Shown here in pieces: positions 26,716 through 35,293 of a DNA stretch of 64,000 nucleotides; the first letter of the stretch is position 1, and each line of letters starts with the position of its first letter. Location: positions 62,001 through 126,000 of the forward strand of contig JAUSZU010000001.1 of the NCBI GenBank assembly GCA_030817875.1, written 5' to 3'. The position numbers were made by a program, and so were the translations under genes. This DNA comes from Flavobacterium sp. W4I14 (GTDB lineage: Bacteria; Bacteroidota; Bacteroidia; Sphingobacteriales; Sphingobacteriaceae). The notes under the pieces were generated by a model. It ran no database searches. It saw only the letters and a program-made list of their open reading frames with translations, and was not told the DNA's origin.

Positions 26716-27862
26716 ATTCAGGGCCCATAATGTTGAGCATATAGCTAATTGCATCGGTAGAATGAAGTGCCATTGTAGATTGCATCGTAATATCTGCAGT
26801 TTCCGAAGCTCTTTTTAGCATTTGTTTTTCATAGGCTGCTATAGCTTCCTCAGGTGTATTAAAGCTAATGTCCTTGAAGCATTGGCTTAGTTCTAAAGCA
26901 TCGAGCATGGCCATATTTACGCCTTCGCCAGCATAAGGAGGCATTAAATGGGCTGCATCACCCAACATGGTTAAATTGGAGAAGGTTTCCCAGTGCTGAT
27001 CTAAAGGCATACAATATTGAGGCCGGGGAATAAAAGCTGTTGATGCATTTTCAAATAATTCCAACCACATTGAGTCCCAGGTAGAGAATTCATTTTTGAA
27101 CCAGTCGATCACCTGGTTTTTATCTGAAAAATCAATACCCGACGCTTTCGCCCAGTTTTCTGGCGTATGACAACCCGTGTAGAATACTAAACTGCCATCA
27201 CCTTTTGAACTTACGATCAGTGATTTTTCATCACCCATGGCGAATATTTTGCCGCCGTTTAAAAGCGCATGCATTTTCGGACAAGCAGTTGCCGATGCAT
27301 AAATGGCACCTTCAACAATGCTAATCCCCGAATAGAAAGGTTTAATGGGTGTAATGTATGGACGGATTTTTGAATTAGCTCCGTCTGCGGCGATTACAAT
27401 ATCGGCCTGTGCTAACGTTCCATTTTTAAATCCGATTAACCATGAACCGTTGCTAGGCGTAAGTGCTTCAAAATGGCTATTCCAAATTACAGTACCTTTT
27501 ATTAGCGAATCTAAAAGGATCGTTTGTAATGGACCGCGGTCTATTTCAGGCCGGAAAGCTTCTCTATTTTGTATATCACTATCTTCAAAAACAATGTTGC
27601 CATGCTGATCAATAATACGTGTACGATCTGCGCCTGGACGATAGTTTACCATAAAGGCATCCATGAGTTTAGCTTCACGTAAGGCAGCTAATCCAGATTC
27701 CTCATGTAGGTCTAATGTAGCACCTTTTGGTCGTGCATTTTCATCAGTGTCGCGTTCGTAAACTTTTACATGGAAGCCATCCATTTGCAAAAGCCTGGCC
27801 AGGGTTAAACCTCCAGGACCAGCACCAATGATGGCGATTTTTTTATCTTTAATGTTGTTCAT
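26714..27862 (-). CDS. TetX-like FAD-dependent monooxygenase
   Basis: 382-residue class A flavoprotein monooxygenase. The FAD motif IAIIGAGPGGLTLARLLQ opens the chain, followed by YERDTDENARPKGATLDLHEESG, the PEIDRGPLQTILLDSL segment, and the second FAD motif MLGDAAHLMPPYAGEGVNMAMLDA. The arrangement around GATLDLH and LMPPYAGEGVN closely recalls tetracycline-inactivating TetX enzymes (about 388 residues), but many relatives have other substrates. A TetR regulator is encoded just upstream with a 6-base gap, and its operator likely controls both. Whether it oxidises tetracyclines cannot be told from sequence. Confidence 0.87.
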   Translation of the reverse strand: MNNIKDKKIAIIGAGPGGLTLARLLQMDGFHVKVYERDTDENARPKGATLDLHEESGLAALREAKLMDAFMVNYRPGADRTRIIDQHGNIVFEDSDIQNREAFRPEIDRGPLQTILLDSLIKGTVIWNSHFEALTPSNGSWLIGFKNGTLAQADIVIAADGANSKIRPYITPIKPFYSGISIVEGAIYASATACPKMHALLNGGKIFAMGDEKSLIVSSKGDGSLVFYTGCHTPENWAKASGIDFSDKNQVIDWFKNEFSTWDSMWLELFENASTAFIPRPQYCMPLDQHWETFSNLTMLGDAAHLMPPYAGEGVNMAMLDALELSQCFKDISFNTPEEAIAAYEKQMLKRASETADITMQSTMALHSTDAISYMLNIMGPE

Positions 27863-27868
27863 TGTTTT

Positions 27869-28465
27869 TTATTTAAGGATGCCTTTGATTACGATTTCGC
27901 AGGATGTTAAAATAACTTCCTCGGTAATAATTTGTACAGGCCGATCTAAATGGTCAAAATATTCAGCTACCAGATCTTGGATGGGCGAAAATAGGAGCGC
28001 TCTGAGTACATCATGAGGTAAATCTGCTATCAATCCCACTTGAACATTTGTTTTTAAAAAGGTATGAATGGGTGCAAAAAACGCACCTTGTTGTATGTTT
28101 TTTTCTTGAAAAGCCTTATTCAGCAGGGGAGAAGATTTTCCATACCGGATTAAAGAGAAAGCAGGTTTATTATTTCTTAGGTAATGGAAGGTATTTAACC
28201 ATAATCTTCTCATACCATTAGCAAAAGCCATTTTTGGATCAAAATCTTCCAATATTGCTTTTTCATAATTGCCCAATACTTCTTCGATAAAAAGTTTTAT
28301 CAACAGATCTTCTTTATTTTTGTATTTGATATAAATGGTACGCGGTGATATATTGGCTGCTTTTGCCAGTTTCTGCATACTCAGGTTTTCCAGTCCTTCT
28401 TCAGAAATAATCTGTAGGGCAATCGATCGGATGGCTTCTTCTTTCGCTAAATTTTTGGGCCGCAT
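27869..28465 (-). CDS. TetR/AcrR-family repressor
   Basis: 198 residues: an N-terminal helix-turn-helix (EEGLENLSMQKLAKAANISPRTIYIKYKNKEDLL) and a helical ligand domain. It is the first gene of a two-gene unit with the flavin monooxygenase. A 28-base palindrome covers its -7 box, so it very probably represses itself and the monooxygenase until a ligand binds. The ligand is unknown. Confidence 0.92.
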   Translation of the reverse strand: MRPKNLAKEEAIRSIALQIISEEGLENLSMQKLAKAANISPRTIYIKYKNKEDLLIKLFIEEVLGNYEKAILEDFDPKMAFANGMRRLWLNTFHYLRNNKPAFSLIRYGKSSPLLNKAFQEKNIQQGAFFAPIHTFLKTNVQVGLIADLPHDVLRALLFSPIQDLVAEYFDHLDRPVQIITEEVILTSCEIVIKGILK

Positions 28466-28488
28466 AATTTCATTTAATTAACACGGTT

Positions 28489-28517
28489 CAAAAGTAAGTA
28501 AACGTTTGTTTACTTTT
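28489..28517 (-). promoter_or_regulatory. TetR operator overlapping the promoter
   Basis: Arms AAAAGTAAGTAAAC (28490-28503) and GTTTGTTTACTTTT (28504-28517) match at 12 of 14 positions. On the minus strand TACTTTTG (28496-28489) fits the Bacteroidota -7 box. The operator covers that box, as expected for a self-repressing TetR. Confidence 0.8.
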
Positions 28518-28574
28518 AAATTTTCTGCAAATTATTAATTTATACTGACAAATTGGTCCGGGTTTTATCCTAGG

Positions 28575-28609
28575 TCGTCATGCTGTCCCGAAACTTCGGG
28601 ATCAGCATC
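28575..28609. repeat. REP-like hairpin CGTCATGCTG ... CAGCATC
   Basis: GCTG and CAGC arms enclose a CCCGAA/TTCGGG hairpin. Related to the element at 10598-10683. Confidence 0.6.
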
Positions 28610-28693
28610 AATCCTAAAATAGAAGATAGTTCAGATTAAATTTAGAATGGTAAAATCTTCACCCAATGATTATCCGCATATCTTGATTAAGTT

Positions 28694-29572
28694 TTAGGAG
28701 ATATTAAACTTATCCTTCATGCCAAAAATACCCATAAGCCCTCCGGTATGGATGGCCAATACTTTTTCATCTTTACCAATAATTTCTTGTTTTGCTAAAT
28801 CTTGAATGGCATAAAACATTTTGGCGGTATAAACAGGGTCTAGGAGCAATCCGGTTTTAGCCGTAAAGGTTTTGATAAAGCTGATCAGTTCAGGGGTGGT
28901 TTTCGCGTAGCCACCAAAATGATAATCAAGATGAAGTTCGAGGTGACTGGATATAGGCGTATAATGTGCTATCTCTGCTCTGATAAACGAAGCGTCCTTT
29001 AACACGGGGATGATATGTAACTTTGTATTTAACTGATGTTGTTGAATCCCTTTTAACAAACCTGCAGCTGTGGTTCCTGTTCCGGCAGCACAAAAAATGT
29101 GGTCGTATGGTTCCGTCAGTTCTTCAATTACCTCTGCGCAGCCAATGGTGGCTTCAACTGATGCACCCCCTTCGTTTATAAAATAGGCTTGCGCATCGGA
29201 CGCAAAATATTGATCAAACAATTGGTTTTTATCCCGATAACTTTCACGGTCGGTAAAAATGAGTTTCATCCCAAATAAACTGCACAGCAATAACAGCTCA
29301 TTCTTTACTTCTTCCCCACGTACAAAAGCTGTAGCGGTTAAGCCCGATCTTGATGCTGCGGCGGCAGTGGCTACGAGGTGATTGGAATAAGCACCTCCAA
29401 AAGTGACCAGATGCGTTTTGTTAGCAGCTTTAGCCTCGGCTAAAATATATTTGAGCTTACGCCATTTGTTGCCGGAAATATAAGGATCGATAAGGTCATC
29501 CCTTTTAACAAACAGGTTATTGAAAGGCGCAAATGCTATTTTTTGTACCGGGCTATATATTTCTTCGAACAC
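28694..29572 (-). CDS. 1-aminocyclopropane-1-carboxylate deaminase / D-cysteine desulfhydrase family
   Basis: 292-residue PLP enzyme of the ACC deaminase family. The PLP Lys lies in ISGNKWRKLKYIL, followed by FGGAYSNHLVATAAA, and the phosphate loop in CAAGTGTTAAGLL. True ACC deaminases and D-cysteine desulfhydrases cannot be separated reliably by motif. At 292 residues it is shorter than plant-associated ACC deaminases (about 338). The start codon is GTG (MFEEIYSPVQKI). It is monocistronic. Confidence 0.85.
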   Translation of the reverse strand: MFEEIYSPVQKIAFAPFNNLFVKRDDLIDPYISGNKWRKLKYILAEAKAANKTHLVTFGGAYSNHLVATAAAASRSGLTATAFVRGEEVKNELLLLCSLFGMKLIFTDRESYRDKNQLFDQYFASDAQAYFINEGGASVEATIGCAEVIEELTEPYDHIFCAAGTGTTAAGLLKGIQQHQLNTKLHIIPVLKDASFIRAEIAHYTPISSHLELHLDYHFGGYAKTTPELISFIKTFTAKTGLLLDPVYTAKMFYAIQDLAKQEIIGKDEKVLAIHTGGLMGIFGMKDKFNIS

Positions 29573-29585
29573 GTGTAAAAATAAA

Positions 29586-29610
29586 AAACACCTGAGTATT
29601 TCAAGTGTTT
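29586..29610 (-). terminator. Terminator after the DUF6588 gene
   Basis: On the minus strand AAACACTTGA and TCAGGTGTTT form a 10-bp stem (one G-U pair) with a 5-nt loop followed by a T-rich stretch. Confidence 0.7.
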
Positions 29611-29635
29611 AAAGCATTATTATATTCGAAAATAA

Positions 29636-30667
29636 TTATTTGCCGATACCAAGGCCTATACCTGCATTAACCATACTGTATTTTGCCTGAGTATATGAGC
29701 CGTAAAATTTAAAGAAACCAAACTTCAATTGGAAGCCTAAACTGCCTCTTACGCCGTCAATATCAGTTTGTTTAACAGAAATCGGATCAACATAAGTTGC
29801 CGAGGTTGTTGCGCTCGTTGCAAATTTATAGGTACCTAAAGCTTTTAAATTGGTATTGGATGTTTGGTAGCCAATACTGGCAAAAGGCGTAAAAAACAGG
29901 ATCTTTTTGGAAACAATCGCATCAAAATTTACACCATTAAATTTGGCTTCAATATGTTGATCTGAATTTGCCACATTATCGATATTCAGGTCTAAAGAAT
30001 ATTTATACTGCGTAAAACCACCGGCAATGGCAATGTCTACAGGAATCAGTTTTTCTGTAGTCGAACCCATAAATAAGGGTAAAAGTTCAATTTTGGCGCC
30101 AAAACCGATCATTGATAAACTTCCCAGGTCATCACCTAATTTAATTTTAGGCATTGCCCTTAAAGTAACATCGATATTTTTAGGTAAGCCTAATGTTGCC
30201 TGGATTTGTGCCGACGGCACCACATGAAAACCTACACCTTGCGGCAAATTGAAAAATTTACCCGTTGGAATACCATTGTTCGTGTAAACTTCCATTTTAC
30301 CACCTTCATGGTCATCGCCAAATGCTGTAGGACCTATGGATGATGCGCCTAGAGCAGGTTTAATATTACTTAAACCCAATGTGTTTACATCGTAACTTCT
30401 GCCAGATTGTGGTACAAATGCTGCAGATGCAGATACCCGCACGTCGAATTTTAAAAAACCTTTTGATTGAGCAGTGTTCGACCAGCCATCGGTTAAACCC
30501 AGGCCTAAACCTTTATATAAAGGATCAAAATAGGCATTAACCAGTTTGGTCGCATCTGCTGGCCCGCCCACAAATAAGTCTCCAACATCTTGTTGGGCAC
30601 TTGCTTTTTGAGCCATCACCAATAAAAATAAGGCACAAAGAGCCTTTAAAGCGTAGCATTTTTTCAT
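29636..30667 (-). CDS. DUF6588 family protein, probable outer-membrane beta barrel
   Basis: 343 residues with a signal peptide (ending KASAQQ) and repeated beta-strand patterns rich in aromatic and glycine residues, ending in FKFYGSYTQAKYSMVNAGIGLGIGK. That is typical of outer-membrane or surface-associated barrels. The start (DVGDLFVGGPADATKLVNAYFDPLYKGLG) matches the Bacteroidota family DUF6588. No function is known. It has its own terminator. Confidence 0.8.
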   Translation of the reverse strand: MKKCYALKALCALFLLVMAQKASAQQDVGDLFVGGPADATKLVNAYFDPLYKGLGLGLTDGWSNTAQSKGFLKFDVRVSASAAFVPQSGRSYDVNTLGLSNIKPALGASSIGPTAFGDDHEGGKMEVYTNNGIPTGKFFNLPQGVGFHVVPSAQIQATLGLPKNIDVTLRAMPKIKLGDDLGSLSMIGFGAKIELLPLFMGSTTEKLIPVDIAIAGGFTQYKYSLDLNIDNVANSDQHIEAKFNGVNFDAIVSKKILFFTPFASIGYQTSNTNLKALGTYKFATSATTSATYVDPISVKQTDIDGVRGSLGFQLKFGFFKFYGSYTQAKYSMVNAGIGLGIGK

Positions 30668-30758
30668 ATAAAAAATTTAGAATGTTTTGATTGTGAGTAA
30701 AGATAGGGCTGTTTTTTCGAAAACTGCAATCATTGAAAAATTCTTGAAGTTAAAAGTT

Positions 30759-30766
30759 TATTTTTG
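30759..30766 (+). promoter_or_regulatory. -7 box 5 bases from the rluD-type start codon
   Basis: TATTTTTG ends at 30766 and the ATG is at 30771. Bacteroidota transcription usually begins a few bases past this box, so the mRNA may be leaderless or nearly so. No clean TTG is seen at the normal distance. Confidence 0.55.
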
Positions 30767-30770
30767 CGCC

Positions 30771-31799
30771 ATGGAAAATGTGGTCGAATTGCAGGAATCA
30801 GAAGAGCAGGAATTATATGAACATTTAAAAATTATTGTCGATAAGGGGCAGTCCTTACTTCGTATCGATAAGTTTTTGATGGTGCGCGTAGAAAATGCCT
30901 CTCGAAACCGTATTCAAAATGCAATTGATGCAGGGAATGTACTGGTTAATCAGAAACAGATCAAAGCGAGTTATAAGGTTAAACCTTATGATGAGATATC
31001 TATTGTTTTACCTCACCCACCACGCGATACCGAAGTTTATCCCGAAGATTTACCGCTTGATATCATTTACGAGGATAGTGATCTTTTGATCGTAAATAAA
31101 GCTGCAGGAATGGTTGTACACCCTGGTTTTAATAATTATACTGGAACCTTGGTTAATGCTTTGGCATTCCATTTTGAGCAACTGCCTCAGCTGCCTGGCA
31201 ATGATGGCCGCCCAGGTTTAGTGCACCGCATTGATAAGGATACCTCGGGTTTATTGTTGATCAGTAAAAATGAAAAATCGATTACTCACCTTGCGCGTCA
31301 GTTTTTCGACCACAGCATTACCCGTAAATATATTGCACTGGTTTGGGGCGATATAGAAAACGATGGAACGGTAACCGGTTACATTGGCAGAAGTGTGAAA
31401 GACCGCCGTGTGATGGATATTTACGATGATGAAGAAAAAGGGAAATGGTCTGTAACACACTATAAAGTATTAAAACGGTTAGGTTACGTTACCTTGATCA
31501 GTTGTGAGTTAGAAACTGGTCGTACACACCAGATCAGAGCACACATGCAACATATTGGTCATCCACTTTTTAACGATGCAATGTATGGTGGCGATAAGAT
31601 TTTAAAAGGGACTACGTTTAATAAGTACAAACAGTTTGTAGATAATTGTTTTGAATTGCTGCCCCGTCAGGCTTTGCACGCACAAAGTTTGGGTTTTATC
31701 CACCCTACTACTAAAGAGTATATGTATTTTGAATCGCCATTGCCACCCGATTTTAAAGCTGGCTTAACCAAATGGGAAAATTATATCGCTACATCATAA
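30771..31799 (+). CDS. RluD-family 23S rRNA pseudouridine synthase
   Basis: 342 residues from the ATG of MENVVELQES. The longer frame upstream covers the promoter and is rejected. An N-terminal S4 RNA-binding domain (LLRIDKFLMVRVENASRNRIQNAIDAGNVLVN) precedes the catalytic domain with GLVHRIDKDTSGLLLISKN, where the Asp in RIDKDT is the nucleophile. ETGRTHQIRAHMQHIGHPLFND follows. The target is probably uridines of helix 69 in 23S rRNA, as for RluD, but RluC cannot be excluded. The class IV aminotransferase follows after 3 bases. Confidence 0.92.
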   Translation: MENVVELQESEEQELYEHLKIIVDKGQSLLRIDKFLMVRVENASRNRIQNAIDAGNVLVNQKQIKASYKVKPYDEISIVLPHPPRDTEVYPEDLPLDIIYEDSDLLIVNKAAGMVVHPGFNNYTGTLVNALAFHFEQLPQLPGNDGRPGLVHRIDKDTSGLLLISKNEKSITHLARQFFDHSITRKYIALVWGDIENDGTVTGYIGRSVKDRRVMDIYDDEEKGKWSVTHYKVLKRLGYVTLISCELETGRTHQIRAHMQHIGHPLFNDAMYGGDKILKGTTFNKYKQFVDNCFELLPRQALHAQSLGFIHPTTKEYMYFESPLPPDFKAGLTKWENYIATS

Positions 31800-31802
31800 A
31801 AT

Positions 31803-32642
31803 ATGCTTCAGGAGTACCTTTTATTTAATGATGAATTTCAAGCAGTTGATCTTCCGATTTTAACGGCTTCGAACAGAAGCTTCAAATTTGGCGACGGACT
31901 GTTCGAAAGCATGCGAATGATTAATAATAAGCTGCAATTTGCCGATTTACATGCCGATAGATTAACGGCTGGCATGAAAGCACTTAAAATTGACGGTCAT
32001 GCTTTAATGGACGATTATTTTCTGCGCCAGAAAACAGCCGATCTGGCCAAAAAGAACAAGTGGAATGGTAATGTCCGTTTTCGCCTTTCTGTATACAGGG
32101 GAGGAGCAGGCGTTTATACACCCGAAATCAATAAAGCAGGTTACATTTTAGAGGGTATTCCCTTAAAAGCATCCACTTATGAGTTGAACAGCAAAGGTTT
32201 AATCATTGATGTTTTTGATGAAATGACTAAACCGGTTAATAAACTCTCGAATTTTAAAACAGCCAATGCGCTGCTTTATGTCATGGCCGGAATTTTTAAA
32301 AGCCAAAACCGTTTGGATGAAGCAATGATCCTGAACCAATATGGTTTTCTTTGCGAAAGTATCAGTGCCAATGTTTTTGTAGTGTATAACAAACAGATTT
32401 ATACGCCGTCGCTAGCTGAAGGTTGTGTAAGCGGCGTAATGCGTACGGCCATTATGCAGTTGTGCAAAATGAACGATATGCCTTTAATCGAGGCGCAGAT
32501 TAATCCAGAAATATTAAAAGAAGCCGAAGAAGTTTTTATCACCAACGCTACGCAAGGCATTCAATGGGTAATGGGTTACGGCAGGAAGCGTTATTTTAAC
32601 GAAGTATCGAAGTTTTTGATTGAGAAATTGAATGCTTTGTAA
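31803..32642 (+). CDS. Class IV aminotransferase / aminodeoxychorismate lyase-like
   Basis: 279-residue PLP enzyme of fold type IV. The start NRSFKFGDGLFESMRM, the PLP Lys in KLSNFKTANALLYVMA, and NGFLCESISANVF-like and TNATQGIQWV segments identify the family. It could be the PabC lyase that partners PabB (9014-10270), or a branched-chain or D-amino-acid aminotransferase. The motif pattern alone does not decide. It is co-transcribed with the pseudouridine synthase. The stop codon is followed 2 bases later by a heptad repeat tract. Confidence 0.82.
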   Translation: MLQEYLLFNDEFQAVDLPILTASNRSFKFGDGLFESMRMINNKLQFADLHADRLTAGMKALKIDGHALMDDYFLRQKTADLAKKNKWNGNVRFRLSVYRGGAGVYTPEINKAGYILEGIPLKASTYELNSKGLIIDVFDEMTKPVNKLSNFKTANALLYVMAGIFKSQNRLDEAMILNQYGFLCESISANVFVVYNKQIYTPSLAEGCVSGVMRTAIMQLCKMNDMPLIEAQINPEILKEAEEVFITNATQGIQWVMGYGRKRYFNEVSKFLIEKLNAL

Positions 32643-32644
32643 TC

Positions 32645-32679
32645 TGGTTCAGTGGTCATTAGGAAATTAATGTCATTGG
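32645..32679 (+). repeat. Heptanucleotide tract after the class IV aminotransferase
   Basis: Five 7-base steps beginning TGGTTCA and GTGGTCA, starting 2 bases after the stop codon. The GGTTCA word also occurs in the tract after pabB. Confidence 0.55.
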
Positions 32680-32681
32680 TT

Positions 32682-32721
32682 CGTCATCTCGACTGAAGCG
32701 TAGCGGAATGGAGAGATCTTT
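32682..32721. repeat. REP-like repeat, CGTCATCTCGACTG type (half copy)
   Basis: The arm CGTCATCTCGACTGAAGCG followed by GGAGAGATCT corresponds to one half of the element at 10373-10456. Confidence 0.65.
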
Positions 32722-32735
32722 AACCTAAATTAAAT

Positions 32736-32994
32736 TTTTTTGGAAAGCAATGCCTGTATCAATCGGTTCGGTCTGGTCCCGGCGTTTGCTTAATCCCGAT
32801 AAATTTGCTTCTCAATATAAAAATCATTCTTAATCGGGATAACGCTGCCGGGTTTATTTAACCCTAAACAGAAGCACTTCTGTGGCCACCTAAACCCGAT
32901 CAAAGCGGGATGCCTCCCGATTTTACATCGGGTTGGCAGAAGCGGGAGCGGGACTATATTAAGCCAAAAGCCACTGTACCTGCTTTCCAAAAAA
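32736..32994. mobile_element. MITE-like element with 14-bp inverted ends
   Basis: TTTTTTGGAAAGCA at 32736-32749 is exactly inverted at 32981-32994. The inside has no coding frame but several CCCGAT/ATCGGG hairpins and GCTGCCGGGTTTA, which recalls the covarying hairpin element. No target-site duplication is visible. The same end TTTTTTGGAAAGCAAT occurs alone at 44101 and near 61354. It could be a non-autonomous element or a structured repeat. Confidence 0.45.
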
Positions 32995-33085
32995 GAATAA
33001 CTGTATTTCGGATGTACTGGCAATTCCAGTCGGTCGTCATCCCGATTGAAAGACCTGTACGTAATGATTTCATGAAATTGCTAGA

Positions 33086-33129
33086 AGAGTTGTCAACTTT
33101 CTTGCATAATGGCCATTAAAGTTGACAAC
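33086..33129. repeat. Inverted repeat AGAGTTGTCAACTTT, copy 2
   Basis: Arms GTTGTCAACTTT/AAAGTTGACAAC pair perfectly over 12 bp around a 17-nt loop, as in copy 1 at 10503-10549. It sits 12 bases past the fmt stop codon and may serve as its 3' end. Confidence 0.7.
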
Positions 33130-33141
33130 GCAAATTCCCAA

Positions 33142-34050
33142 TTACAACCGCATTCCTCGTAAGAAATCTTCGATCAGCATTCGTTTTTTTCCTTCGTACT
33201 GGATATCTAAAAGTCTGATAAAACCATCTTTTGCGGCAAATTTTAAATAGGTTTTACCATCCGTTAAAAAACCACCAGCAACTATACCCGGTTCTTTATC
33301 TTCCATTTCGGCCTTAAATACCTTCAGGGTTTTATCGTTTAAAAAAGTAAAGGCAGTAGGATAAGGGCTCAGGCCGCGAATTAAATTATAAATCGTTTGC
33401 GCTTGGTTATTCCAGTCGATTTTACAATCGTCTTTGAAAATTTTAGGTGCATGCTTTAATTCGTCGCTTTGGGGCTGCGGTTGTTCATTAACCTCGCCAG
33501 CCTCAATTGCTTTAAGTGTTTTTACCAGCAGGTTGGCACCAATGTACATCAGTTTATCGTGCAGGTCGCCAGCGGTTTCATCATCGGCAATTGCGGTACT
33601 ATCACTGAGGATAATATTACCGGTATCAATTTCATGTGTAAGGAAAAATGTAGTTACGCCACTTTCTTTCTCGCCGTTTATAATAGCATGGTTGATCGGG
33701 GCTGCACCACGGTATTGCGGTAACAACGAACCATGTAAATTGATGGTTCCTTTAGCAGGCATATTCCAAACTATTTCTGGTAGCATCCTAAAAGCCACTA
33801 CCACTTGTAAATCGGCTTGGTAAGATCTTAGTTCTTCAATAAACTCAGGATTTTTTAACTTTTCAGGCTGTAAAACAGGAATTCCTTTTTCTACAGCATA
33901 TTTTTTTACTGCACTTTCATTCAATTTTTGGCCACGGCCTGCAGGTTTATCTGGCGCAGTAACCACAGCAACTACATCGAAATTGGCTTGTACCAGGGCA
34001 TCTAAAGAGGCTACCGCAAAATCGGGCGTGCCCATAAAAACTATTTTCAT
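33142..34050 (-). CDS. fmt: Methionyl-tRNA formyltransferase
   Basis: Transfers a formyl group from 10-formyl-THF to Met-tRNA(fMet) for translation initiation. The 302 residues have the N-terminal MGTPDFAVASLDAL, folate-site NLHGSLLPQYRGAAPINHAII (Asn, His) with the later Asp in THEIDTGNIIL, and the C-terminal tRNA-binding domain starting around NLIRGLSPYPTAFTF. It is divergent from the topoisomerase gene. A small ACGTGG/CCACGT hairpin lies between them at 34078-34093. Confidence 0.96.
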   Translation of the reverse strand: MKIVFMGTPDFAVASLDALVQANFDVVAVVTAPDKPAGRGQKLNESAVKKYAVEKGIPVLQPEKLKNPEFIEELRSYQADLQVVVAFRMLPEIVWNMPAKGTINLHGSLLPQYRGAAPINHAIINGEKESGVTTFFLTHEIDTGNIILSDSTAIADDETAGDLHDKLMYIGANLLVKTLKAIEAGEVNEQPQPQSDELKHAPKIFKDDCKIDWNNQAQTIYNLIRGLSPYPTAFTFLNDKTLKVFKAEMEDKEPGIVAGGFLTDGKTYLKFAAKDGFIRLLDIQYEGKKRMLIEDFLRGMRL

Positions 34051-34141
34051 AAAGAAAGTGTTGTGTTTCTAAAAATAACGTGGCTACCCACGTTTAAGTT
34101 TTGCAAAATAACTAAAAATAAACCCATACTTATAGGCAAAA

Positions 34142-35185
34142 ATGGTACAAGGCAAAGATGTTGTTAAAGCAAACGGATTGGTGTACGTTACTGATACCAT
34201 GCCGGGGATTTACCGCAAAGGGAAACCGGGTAAGTTTTATTACGAAGATAAAGATGGAAACAAAATCACCGAAGAGAAACACCTCGACCGGATAAAAGCC
34301 TTAGTTATTCCACCCGCATGGCAAAATGTGTGGATTGCCAATAAGCCAAATGCATATTTACAGGTTACTGGTATTGATGCTGCAGGCCGGAAACAATATA
34401 AATACCATGCAAAGTGGACCAGCCGCCGATCGGAGGCTAAATATTTCCGTTTATTGGAATTTGGAAAAGCATTGCCCAATGCACGGAAGAATTTGGAAAA
34501 GGATTTGCGAAGAAAAGATTTCGACGAACGTAAAGTATTGGCCATTTCTGTAGATGTACTTCAGAAAACGTTAATCCGCGTAGGTAATGAGAGTTATAAA
34601 CAGCTTTACGGTTCTTTTGGCTTAACCACACTTCGCGATAAGCATGTTAAAATCGAAGGAAGTAAAATTACCATGGATTTTGTTGGGAAAAAAGGTGTTC
34701 GGCAAAAAGTAGAGTTAAATGATCGGTCGTTGGCAAAACTTGTTAAGAAATGCAGGGACATTCCCGGGCAGGAATTATTTCAGTTTTATTCGAACGGGAA
34801 AGAACATAAAAGTATCGATTCAGGCAAAATAAACGCTTACATTAAAGAAATTACAGGCGATGATTTTACGGCAAAGGATTTTAGGACCTGGGGCGGTACC
34901 TTAGAAGCATTGCGCCAGTTTTCGAAGTGCAGTGCTGATGAGGATTTTAACTTAAATTCGAAAAAAACAATCGTGACAGTTTTAGATTGCGTAGCGAAAA
35001 AATTAGGCAATACCAGGGCTGTTTGTAAGAGTTCTTATGTATATCCGTTATTGCTCACCGCTTATGAAAACAATGAACTTGGTAAATACATGAAAAAAAT
35101 GAATAATAACAAAACAACTGGTAAGTTAGGTTTAGCACACGATGAGAAAATTTTATTATCATTTTTAAAATCAAGTAGTAAATAG
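34142..35185 (+). CDS. DNA topoisomerase IB
   Basis: 347-residue type IB topoisomerase of the short bacterial/poxvirus type, which relaxes supercoils through a 3'-phosphotyrosine. Visible are the N-terminal domain (GKFYYEDKDGNKITEE, IPPAWQNVWI), the catalytic region RVGNESYKQLYGSFGLTTLRDKHV with the active-site Arg and Lys, FRTWGGT, and the nucleophile Tyr in CKSSYVYP near residue 300. All catalytic positions look intact. The gene is alone, and half of a palindromic repeat follows its stop codon. Confidence 0.92.
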   Translation: MVQGKDVVKANGLVYVTDTMPGIYRKGKPGKFYYEDKDGNKITEEKHLDRIKALVIPPAWQNVWIANKPNAYLQVTGIDAAGRKQYKYHAKWTSRRSEAKYFRLLEFGKALPNARKNLEKDLRRKDFDERKVLAISVDVLQKTLIRVGNESYKQLYGSFGLTTLRDKHVKIEGSKITMDFVGKKGVRQKVELNDRSLAKLVKKCRDIPGQELFQFYSNGKEHKSIDSGKINAYIKEITGDDFTAKDFRTWGGTLEALRQFSKCSADEDFNLNSKKTIVTVLDCVAKKLGNTRAVCKSSYVYPLLLTAYENNELGKYMKKMNNNKTTGKLGLAHDEKILLSFLKSSSK

Positions 35186-35203
35186 ACCAATTGATATAAA
35201 AAA

Positions 35204-35242
35204 TCATCATTTCGAGCGGAGTGAAACGCCGTCGAGAAATCT
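35204..35242. repeat. REP-like repeat, CGTCATTTCGAG type (half copy)
   Basis: TCATTTCGAGCGGAGTG with a following GTCGAGAAATCTG equals the left half of the element at 10373-10456. It lies about 20 bases past the topoisomerase stop codon. Confidence 0.65.
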
Positions 35243-35293
35243 GTTGTAGACGCCATAAGTAAGCCGCTTGAGTTGCAAACGGCGCTTTGAAAA

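Larger units (their letters stand above)
32643..33141. other. Gene-free 499-base region made of repeats
   Basis: No real gene. It holds a heptad tract (32645-32679), half of a CGTCAT-type repeat (32682-32721), a 259-base element with 14-bp inverted ends (32736-32994), and the second GTTGTCAACTTT repeat (33086-33129). Confidence 0.7.

Noticed and set aside
26540..26818. A 92-codon plus-strand frame with a hydrophobic start
   Set aside because: It starts at TTG, runs through the strong terminator at 26688 and overlaps the well-supported monooxygenase gene on the other strand.
30687..30770. N-terminal extension of the pseudouridine synthase
   Set aside because: It spans the -7 box and has no family similarity. 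The S4 domain begins after the ATG at 30771.
34078..34093. ACGTGG-CTAC-CCACGT hairpin between fmt and the topoisomerase gene as a terminator
   Set aside because: Both genes diverge from it and there is no T run, so at most it is a small operator.
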